NCBI GenBank assembly: GCA_023393125.1
Contig: JAEWMQ010000005.1
Span: 1 to 64,000, forward strand
Source: Bacillota bacterium
GTDB taxonomy: Bacteria > Bacillota > Clostridia > Lachnospirales > Cellulosilyticaceae
DNA length: 64,000 nucleotides
Direction: 5' to 3'
A program made the translations under genes and the position numbers. A model generated the notes under the pieces. It was not told where the DNA came from. It worked only from the letters and a program-made list of their open reading frames with translations, and searched no databases. The number at the start of each line of letters is the position of its first letter. The first letter of the stretch is position 1. Shown in pieces: positions 51,832 through 58,647 of the stretch.

Positions 51832-52892
51832 TGTATGTTGAAGTCAAAGGGCTTAATAAACGGTTTGGAGACTATGAAGCATCTAAAGATGTGAATTTTA
51901 GTATTGAAAAAGGACAATTAGTGGGTTTGCTAGGTCCTAGTGGTAGTGGGAAAACAACTATTTTAAGAATGATAGCAGGCTTAGAAACACCAGATACAGG
52001 AGACATCATTATTAATGGGGTCAGAGTCAATGACATAGAGCCGGGAAAAAGAGGAATAGGCTTTGTTTTTCAAAGCTATGCCCTTTTTAGGCATATGAAT
52101 GTATATGACAATATTGCTTTTGGACTTGATGTTCAAAAGGTATCTAGGGTAGAGAAAGATAAAAGGGTAAGGGAACTGATTGAGCTTATTGGACTTCAAG
52201 GATTAGAAAAACGCCTCCCTCATCAGCTTTCAGGAGGCCAAAGGCAAAGAGTTGCATTTGCTAGAGCACTTGCGCCAAGACCTCAGCTTATTCTATTAGA
52301 TGAACCTTTTGCAGCCATAGATGCCAAGGTGCGAAAGGAATTAAGAAGCTGGCTCAAGCAAATGGTGAAAAAGCTTAATATTACCAGCATCTTCGTAACC
52401 CATGATCAGGAAGAAGCCGTGGAGATTGCAGATGAGATTATTGTGACTAATAAAGGATGCATAGAACAAAAGGGAACCCCTATATGTATTTATAAAGAGC
52501 CTAAAACACCTTTTGTAGCCCAGTTCGTGGGTGAGTCTCAGGTCATAGAAAATTATCACAAGATTAGAGGTTTTGAAGAAAGTGAACACGGGATTAAAGC
52601 TGTAGTAAGGCCAGAGTTTGTAGAAATCCATAAGATGGATAAGGAGTTTGTAGGGGCACTGGCAGCTACAGAAGGAGAAGTCATCGATATCTTTTTTAGA
52701 GGAAGTAATTTAGAAGTAACCGTGGATATTGGAGAGACGCAGCTCATTGGCTATCGTAGTTTAGAAGATAGAGAAGTGCAAATCGGTGAGCGGGTAAAAG
52801 TACTAGTACATCGTCTCTATTTATTTAATGAAACAGAAACAAAGATTTTGGAAAATAAATTAAAACAAGATGCAATGCCTATATTTATTTAA
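51831..52892 (+). CDS. cysA: Sulfate ABC transporter ATP-binding protein CysA
   Basis: A 353-residue ATPase. Walker A GPSGSGKTT near 35-43, Q-loop FQSYALFRHM near 82-91, signature LSGGQRQRVAFARAL near 134-148, Walker B LILLDEPFAAID near 154-165 and switch His in THDQEEAVE. The C-terminal ~110 residues form the TOBE-type regulatory lobe. Overlaps cysW by one base, indicating coupling. Confidence 0.94.
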   Translation: MYVEVKGLNKRFGDYEASKDVNFSIEKGQLVGLLGPSGSGKTTILRMIAGLETPDTGDIIINGVRVNDIEPGKRGIGFVFQSYALFRHMNVYDNIAFGLDVQKVSRVEKDKRVRELIELIGLQGLEKRLPHQLSGGQRQRVAFARALAPRPQLILLDEPFAAIDAKVRKELRSWLKQMVKKLNITSIFVTHDQEEAVEIADEIIVTNKGCIEQKGTPICIYKEPKTPFVAQFVGESQVIENYHKIRGFEESEHGIKAVVRPEFVEIHKMDKEFVGALAATEGEVIDIFFRGSNLEVTVDIGETQLIGYRSLEDREVQIGERVKVLVHRLYLFNETETKILENKLKQDAMPIFI

Positions 52893-52913
52893 AACAACAT
52901 AGGGGGCGAAAAG

Positions 52914-54635
52914 ATGCAAAGGAAAGTAATAGAGACAGATGTTGTCATTGTAGGTGGTGGAACAGCAGGGTGTTATGCAGCAATGACCATAGCTGAGCAA
53001 AGTGATTACAAGGTATTGGTGTTAGAGAAAGCTCATATTAAAAGAAGCGGTTGTTTGGCTGCTGGAGTGAATGCCCTTAATGCCTATATAGTAAAGGGAC
53101 AAAAGCCTGAGGATTATGTAGCTTATGCTAGAAAGGATGCAGAGGAGATTGTAAGAGGTGACTTGCTGCTATCTATGTCAAAGGGCCTTAATAGGGTAAC
53201 GAAACGTCTAGAAGAACTTGGACTTGTGATTTTAAAAGATGAAAATGGTGAATACGTAGCTAGAGGAAATAGGAATATCAAGATTAATGGTGAAAATATA
53301 AAGCCATTATTAGCTGATGCCATTAACAATAGGCCTAACGTTCAAATCTTAGAGCAGGTAAACGCGATTGATTACAAAGTTAAAGACAATCAAGTAGTAG
53401 GTGTATACGCTATAGGGGTAGAGGAAGAAGTATTTTATAGTATTCATGCAAAGGCGGTTATTTGTACAACTGGAGGAGCGTCAGGTATTTATAGGCCTAA
53501 TAACCCAGGATTTTCAAGACACAAAATGTGGTATAGCCCATTTAATACAGGTGCAGGTTATGCCATGGGCATTCGAGCAGGAGCAGAAATGACTACCTTT
53601 GAAATGCGTTTTATAGCTTTAAGATGTAAGGATACTATTTCACCTACAGGCACCATTGCTCAAGGTGTAGGAGCAAAACAGATTAACCGATTAGGAGAGG
53701 TTTATGAACAGAAATATGGCTTAACCACTTCTCAAAGGGTTTATGGTACGGTAAAGGAAAATGAAGAAGGAAGAGGTCCATGCTATTTAAAAACAGAAGG
53801 CATAGATGAAACAAAAGAAGAGGAGCTGTTAAAAGCTTACCTCAATATGTCACCAGCTCAAACGCTTAAATGGATAGAAGCAGGTAAAGGGCCAAGTGAG
53901 GAAAGCGTGGAGATAGAAGGGACAGAGCCTTATATCATAGGGGGACATACAGCTAGTGGTTATTGGGTTGATGATAAGAGAGCTACTACCTTAAAAGGCC
54001 TTTATGCAGCAGGAGATGTAGCAGGAGGCTGTCCACAAAAGTATGTAACAGGGGCTTTAGTAGAGGGAGAGTTAGCAGCGCAGGCAGCTATAGAGTATTT
54101 AGCTACAAATGATGCTGATGCAGTCATCTCTAAAGAAGCTTCAAGAGAAGGTTTAGAAAAAGAGGTAGAAGAAAAAGATGTAGCCTTCTTTAAAAAGGTA
54201 GAAAAGCTTTTAAATAAGGAAAGTGTAAACTTCTATACTACTGCGCAGCTAGAGGAAGCTATGCAAAAGGTCATGGATGCTTATGCAGGTGGGATTACGA
54301 GTCACTACCGTTACAATGAGAAGCAGTTACTTGCAGCTGAATCTAAGCTTAAAGAGCTCAGTGAGTTAGTAGAAACTTTAGTAGCTCCAGATGCTTATGA
54401 GCTGACTAAGCTCTATGAATTAAAGGATCGTTTAGTAGTGGCTAGGGTACTCATTGCACATCTTAAGGCAAGGAAGGAAACCAGATGGCATAGTTTTGCA
54501 GAGCATGCAGATTACCCAGAGAAGGATGAAGCATGGCTAAAATATGTGAATTCTAGATGGGAAGATGGCCAGGTTAAGATTATCCTAAGAGAACTGGTAA
54601 AGGAGGGTGAACATTATGAGCATTTATATTCATAA
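52914..54635 (+). CDS. aprA: Adenylylsulfate reductase alpha-like flavoprotein
   Basis: Catalytic FAD subunit that reduces APS to sulfite and AMP, of the fumarate-reductase/AprA superfamily. The 573 residues are shorter than dissimilatory AprA. FAD loop VVIVGGGTAGCYAAMTIAEQ near 9-28, GCLAAGVNALNAYI near 43-56, TGGASGIYRPNN near 180-191 and YAAGDVAGGCPQKYVTGALV near 365-384 are seen. With the ferredoxin partner and cysDN in one operon, it replaces a CysH-type reductase. The alternative of a general fumarate reductase-like enzyme is unlikely given the context. Confidence 0.88.
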   Translation: MQRKVIETDVVIVGGGTAGCYAAMTIAEQSDYKVLVLEKAHIKRSGCLAAGVNALNAYIVKGQKPEDYVAYARKDAEEIVRGDLLLSMSKGLNRVTKRLEELGLVILKDENGEYVARGNRNIKINGENIKPLLADAINNRPNVQILEQVNAIDYKVKDNQVVGVYAIGVEEEVFYSIHAKAVICTTGGASGIYRPNNPGFSRHKMWYSPFNTGAGYAMGIRAGAEMTTFEMRFIALRCKDTISPTGTIAQGVGAKQINRLGEVYEQKYGLTTSQRVYGTVKENEEGRGPCYLKTEGIDETKEEELLKAYLNMSPAQTLKWIEAGKGPSEESVEIEGTEPYIIGGHTASGYWVDDKRATTLKGLYAAGDVAGGCPQKYVTGALVEGELAAQAAIEYLATNDADAVISKEASREGLEKEVEEKDVAFFKKVEKLLNKESVNFYTTAQLEEAMQKVMDAYAGGITSHYRYNEKQLLAAESKLKELSELVETLVAPDAYELTKLYELKDRLVVARVLIAHLKARKETRWHSFAEHADYPEKDEAWLKYVNSRWEDGQVKIILRELVKEGEHYEHLYS

Positions 54636-54930
54636 AGACCGCTGCGTAGGATGTGGTCAGTGCACTAAAGCTTGCCCTGGAAACTTAATTAGGCAAGATG
54701 AAGAGAGAAAAGCAGTGATGAGAAGCCCAGAGGAATGTTGGGGCTGTGCAGCTTGCATTAAAGAATGCCATGTGGAAGCCATCTCTTATTTCTTAGGAGC
54801 AGATATAGGTGGCAAGGGAAGCATTATGCATACCCAAGCAGAGGGAGATTTACTACATTGGATTATAGAAGATAGGCAGCAGGAAAAGACAAAGATTACG
54901 ATTAATAAAAAACAAGCAAATGCATATTAA
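54616..54930 (+). CDS. aprB: APS reductase beta-like ferredoxin subunit
   Basis: A 104-residue 2[4Fe-4S] protein: CVGCGQCTKACPGNLI near 10-25 and CWGCAACIKECHVEAI near 40-55. I start at ATG 54616 (MSIYIHKDRC) because AAAGGAGGGTG lies 8 nt upstream. It overlaps the aprA end by 20 nt, implying coupled translation. Passes electrons to AprA. Confidence 0.9.
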   Translation: MSIYIHKDRCVGCGQCTKACPGNLIRQDEERKAVMRSPEECWGCAACIKECHVEAISYFLGADIGGKGSIMHTQAEGDLLHWIIEDRQQEKTKITINKKQANAY

Positions 54931-54944
54931 GGGGGTAAATAAAG

Positions 54945-55745
54945 ATGGATCATCTAGATAGATTAGAAGCACATAGTATTTTCATTTTAAGAGAGGCATA
55001 CAAAAAGCTAGGTAAATTAGGTATGCTTTGGTCAATAGGGAAAGACTCAACCGTTTTATTATGGCTTGCTAAAAAAGCCTTTTATGGACACTGTCCTTTT
55101 CCATTCATTCATGTGGATACCACTTACAAAATACCAGAGATGATAGCTTATCGTGACCGAGTAGCAAAGGAAATGGGTCTAGACCTTATTGTTCATACGA
55201 ATAAAGCAGCTATAGAAGCTGGTATGGGCCCACATCAAGGCCGCCTTGTATGCTGTAAAGCTCTAAAAACAGAAGGACTTCAGCAAGTAGTTCATGAATA
55301 TGGTTTTGAAGGACTAATCGTAGGAGTAAGAAGAGATGAAGAAGGCTCACGTTCAAAGGAAAGAGTCTTTAGTGAACGAAATAAAAATGATGAGTGGGAT
55401 TATGCGAATCAACCACCAGAGTTATGGGATCAATTTAAAACAGACTTTCCAAAGGGAAACCATATTCGTGTCCATCCTCTTCTTCACTGGAATGAAATTG
55501 ATATTTGGGAATATATCAAAAGGGAAAACATTCCTCTTATTGACCTTTATTATGCTAGGGACGGTAAACGTTATCGTAGCTTAGGCTGTGCGCCATGTAC
55601 AGGAAAGATCGATTCAAATGCAACCACTATCGATGAAATCATCGAAGAATTAAAAACAACTACCACAAGTGAGCGTGCAGGTAGGGCGCAAGATCAAGAG
55701 GATTCTTACGCAATGCAAAAACTTCGCAAGGACGGTTATATGTAG
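54945..55745 (+). CDS. cysD: Sulfate adenylyltransferase subunit 2
   Basis: A 266-residue PP-loop ATP sulfurylase subunit that forms APS from ATP and sulfate, together with CysN. SIGKDSTVLLWLAKKAFYG (PP-loop, near 26-44), GVRRDEEGSRSKERVFSER near 126-144 and the closing GCAPCTGKIDSNATTIDEII to GRAQDQEDSYAMQKLRKDGYM match CysD; the family is related to PAPS reductases but the C terminus is that of CysD. Ribosome site GGGGGT. Confidence 0.93.
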   Translation: MDHLDRLEAHSIFILREAYKKLGKLGMLWSIGKDSTVLLWLAKKAFYGHCPFPFIHVDTTYKIPEMIAYRDRVAKEMGLDLIVHTNKAAIEAGMGPHQGRLVCCKALKTEGLQQVVHEYGFEGLIVGVRRDEEGSRSKERVFSERNKNDEWDYANQPPELWDQFKTDFPKGNHIRVHPLLHWNEIDIWEYIKRENIPLIDLYYARDGKRYRSLGCAPCTGKIDSNATTIDEIIEELKTTTTSERAGRAQDQEDSYAMQKLRKDGYM

Positions 55746-55754
55746 CAGCAAAAG

Positions 55755-55860
55755 AGTAGCAAAAGAGGGACGGTTCTTAAAAGATGAGATGAAGCAAAAT
55801 GGGGACGGTTCTTAAAAAAGTGAGACGAATCAAAAAGGGACAGTTCTTAAAGTGGGCACG
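55755..55860 (+). repeat. Three short direct repeats between cysD and cysN
   Basis: AGGGACGGTTCTTAAAA, GGGGACGGTTCTTAAAAAAG and GGGACAGTTCTTAAAG occur at about 35-40 bp intervals, separated by GATGAGATGAAGCAAAAT and GTGAGACGAATCAAAAA. The GGGACGGTTCTT word recurs in intergenic REP-like repeats of many Firmicutes. Their insertion widens an otherwise compact operon. Confidence 0.65.
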
Positions 55861-55889
55861 GATGATTGATTAATCGGGAGGGATATTCG

Positions 55890-57587
55890 ATGAGTAACAT
55901 TAATAAGGAAGTTTTAAATATAGTCGTAGTAGGGCATGTTGACCATGGTAAATCAACGGTAATAGGGCGATTATTATATGATACGAACTCTTTACCAGAG
56001 GGTGCTATTGAGAAGGTAAAGCGTATTGCCAAGGAGACAGGAAAGCCTTTTGAGTATGCTTATTTATTAGATGCTTTTGAAGAAGAGCAAAAACAAGGGA
56101 TTACCATAGATACAACGCAGTTGCAGTTCCATACAGACAAGAGAGATTATGTCATTATAGATGCACCTGGTCATAAGGAGTTTTTAAAGAACATGATTTC
56201 AGGAGCAGCCAATGCAGAAGCAGCTCTTTTAGTAGTAGATGCTAAAGATGGCGTGCAAGAACAATCTAAAAGACATGCTTATATACTTTCTCTCTTAGGT
56301 ATAAAGAAAGTATATGTCGTTGTCAACAAAATGGATTTAGTAGAGTATTCACAAGAAGTATTTAACAGGCATTGCAACGAAATAGGAGATTTCCTGGGAA
56401 ATCTTGGTGTGCATCCACTTAAATATATTCCAGTATCCGCTTTCTATGGAGAAAACATCGTAAATGTTTCAGATAAGATGCCTTGGTATACAGGAACCTC
56501 TATTATTGAGGGCATAGATTTAATCGAGAAGGATAAGGGAATAGAAGATAAACCACTTCGTTTACCTATTCAAGATGTTTATAAATTTGATGATAGACGT
56601 ATCATTGTAGGGCGAATTGAAAGTGGTAGCCTAAAGGTAGGCGATGAGATTGCTATCTATCCAGAAGGAAAAACAACTCGCATCAAAAGCATTGCTTATT
56701 GGGCAGAGAAAGATAAAAAAGAAGAGGGTAAAGCAGGGGAATCTATAGGGATTATCGTAGAGGATGAATTCTTTAATAAAAGAGGAGAGGTCATTACTCA
56801 TAAAAGTGAGCCACCAAAGGTATCAAATAAGTTTAAAGCTAGTATCTTTTGGATGGGCAAGAATTCTTTAGTAGTGGGAAAGAAATACAAATTTAAACTA
56901 GCTACAGAAGAGGTAGAAGGTGAGATTGACAGCATTGTAAGAGTGATTGATGCTACAAGCTTAAATAGTCAGGAAGAAAGTACTTCAGTTGCCTTAAATG
57001 GTGTAGCAGAAGTTATTGTAAAGACTAAAGAAGCAGTAGTTTTTGATAATATTGCTACAGTGCCAGGAACAGGACGTTTTGTTATTGTAGAAGACTATGA
57101 TGTAGCAGGTGGCGGTATTATTACTTCAGATGAAGGAGACATAGCCTTAGCTGATAAAGGCATATTTGCTAGCGAGGACTTACAAGCGAGAATAGATATT
57201 TTCGATGAATTCTACTATAGCACTGGGGACTATACCATTGAAAAGAAAGAAGCAGCTAAGTTGCAATATGAGGTGGGAGAAGAAGTACCACTAGAAGGTG
57301 AAAGCTATAAATATCCAGCTTACTTTGATGTATTAGTGCTAAGAGACCAAGTAGCAGTTCAAATCAGAGAAGGCAAAGTAGCAGCACTAGTACCTTTAGA
57401 AGCGTATGAATACACAGGCTACCCAGTGGTAAATGGCAGGGGCTTTGCTATAAATGCAGCGTCTAAAGAAGAAGTAGAGACCTTTATTAGCCAGTACGAA
57501 GAAGCACAGCAAAATAATACAGAAGAAGCTTTCTCTAAAGAGTGGCTTACTATCGAGACCTATAGGAAATTAGGTTGGGCTAATTAG
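55890..57587 (+). CDS. cysN: Sulfate adenylyltransferase GTPase subunit CysN
   Basis: A 565-residue EF-Tu-like GTPase that drives APS formation by CysD. G1 GHVDHGKS near 15-22, G3 DAPGHKEF near 88-95, G4 NKMD near 144-147. I start at ATG 55890 behind GGGAGGG; an upstream TTG frame lacks a site. The protein is longer than a plain CysN (about 475) but the ~130-residue C-terminal extension has no P-loop, so it is not an APS kinase (CysC) fusion. Its role is unknown. Confidence 0.92.
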   Translation: MSNINKEVLNIVVVGHVDHGKSTVIGRLLYDTNSLPEGAIEKVKRIAKETGKPFEYAYLLDAFEEEQKQGITIDTTQLQFHTDKRDYVIIDAPGHKEFLKNMISGAANAEAALLVVDAKDGVQEQSKRHAYILSLLGIKKVYVVVNKMDLVEYSQEVFNRHCNEIGDFLGNLGVHPLKYIPVSAFYGENIVNVSDKMPWYTGTSIIEGIDLIEKDKGIEDKPLRLPIQDVYKFDDRRIIVGRIESGSLKVGDEIAIYPEGKTTRIKSIAYWAEKDKKEEGKAGESIGIIVEDEFFNKRGEVITHKSEPPKVSNKFKASIFWMGKNSLVVGKKYKFKLATEEVEGEIDSIVRVIDATSLNSQEESTSVALNGVAEVIVKTKEAVVFDNIATVPGTGRFVIVEDYDVAGGGIITSDEGDIALADKGIFASEDLQARIDIFDEFYYSTGDYTIEKKEAAKLQYEVGEEVPLEGESYKYPAYFDVLVLRDQVAVQIREGKVAALVPLEAYEYTGYPVVNGRGFAINAASKEEVETFISQYEEAQQNNTEEAFSKEWLTIETYRKLGWAN

Positions 57588-57618
57588 GATTTGTTAGATA
57601 ATAGTGTAGATATAACAT

Positions 57619-57653
57619 ATAAAAATGGCACCTCGATTGAGGTGCTATTTTTG
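57619..57653 (+). terminator. Terminator of the sulfate operon
   Basis: AAAAATGGCACCTC / GAGGTGCTATTTTT with a GATT loop, 30 nt after cysN. Confidence 0.85.
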
Positions 57654-57769
57654 GTACTGGGTTATTTAGTATAGGATAGTCTTTGCTTTGTGTAAAAATG
57701 TAAAGTGACTTTGTGCTTATTCAGCTATTCAAATAGAAATTTAAATAATAAAGCATAAAGCTAAACTGC

Positions 57770-57974
57770 CGCTATATAGTCCGACTAGTGTACTTGCTTC
57801 CAGCTGCTATCTCACTCTGCTAAGAAACTCTAAATTCGTAATCCTTATGAACGGACGAAAACTCGTTACACTCAAACACTCGTCCTAAAACCCATAAGAA
57901 TTACTTCATTAAGAGTTTCTAAGCTCTGCTCCAAGGCATCTTCCAGCAAGTCCACTAGTCTCCCTACATAGCTA
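57770..57974. repeat. Long imperfect palindrome, diverged copy D
   Basis: Outer arms GCTATATAGTCCGACTAGTG and CACTAGTCTCCCTACATAGC, middle arms CTAAGAAACTCTAA and TTAAGAGTTTCTAAG, tip AACTCGTTACACTCAAACAC. The tip shares the AACTCGYT--RCTCARACAC word with copies A-C, so it is the same family with different arms. It fills part of the 57588-58242 gap; no gene lies inside. Confidence 0.75.
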
Positions 57975-58062
57975 TTGCTTTACAAGAACAAATTACTAAG
58001 AAGCTTTATACGTTATTATTATTGGAATGAAACATGAGAAAACTGCTTGTAAGTTTGACTTA

Positions 58063-58172
58063 AAGACTTTAAAGAAAAAGAGGTCCCAAAAGCGCTAATA
58101 GGAATATTAGAAGACGAGGTTATAGCAGAGAAGATAGGGCTTAAGCTAGAAGAGGTTAGAAAGCTACATTAA
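58063..58172 (+). pseudogene. Internally deleted Rpn-family fragment
   Basis: The frame reads LKDFKEKEVPKALIGILEDE followed by VIAEKIGLKLEEVRKLH and a stop. The first seven residues match the N-terminal PKDFKEKEA region of the Rpn gene at 34302, and the rest matches its C-terminal tail. The catalytic middle is gone while the frame is preserved across the junction. A stop codon lies immediately upstream. Confidence 0.75.
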
Positions 58173-58242
58173 ACCCTTAAACTTTTCCTCATAAGCTGCT
58201 ACAATAAAGATAAAAACAAAAAGTTTATGGGAGAGATTGCAA

Positions 58243-58647
58243 ATGAAAAAACATGAAGTAGTGGCTGCTATTATAATGTACGAAGACAAAATTTTGTGTA
58301 TGCAAAGGGATAAAGGTAAATATGAGTATATCTCTTATAAATATGAATTTCCAGGGGGGAAGATAGAGCTAGGAGAAACAAGGGCTAAAGCCCTTCAAAG
58401 AGAGTTAGTAGAGGAGATGGCTTTAGAAGTAGAGGTGAGAGAAGAAGACTATTACATGAGTGTAGAGCATGTATATCCTGACTTTGCCATTACTATGCAT
58501 AGCTTTATTTGCCGCGTAAGTAACCAAGCTTTTGAAAGAAAGGAACATGTAGATCATAAGTGGCTTACTAAAAGGGAATTAATGACCTTAGACTGGGCGC
58601 CAGCAGATATCCCTATTGTAAAGCGTTTACAGGAGGAATGTGAATGA
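58243..58647 (+). CDS. Nudix (deoxy)nucleoside triphosphate pyrophosphohydrolase
   Basis: A 134-residue MutT-like hydrolase. The Nudix box runs from G39 through E45 to R53-E54-L55 and E57-E58 (GKIELGETRAKALQRELVEE); the final box Gly is replaced by Ala. Start ATG 58243 behind GGGAGAG. Its stop overlaps the start of the helicase gene by 4 nt (ATGA). Likely cleans oxidised or modified nucleotides, or acts with the helicase in DNA repair or defence. Confidence 0.88.
   Translation: MKKHEVVAAIIMYEDKILCMQRDKGKYEYISYKYEFPGGKIELGETRAKALQRELVEEMALEVEVREEDYYMSVEHVYPDFAITMHSFICRVSNQAFERKEHVDHKWLTKRELMTLDWAPADIPIVKRLQEECE

Noticed and set aside
55755..55860. CRISPR array
   Set aside because: Only three irregular, imperfect units with short A/T-rich spacers, and no cas genes in the window.
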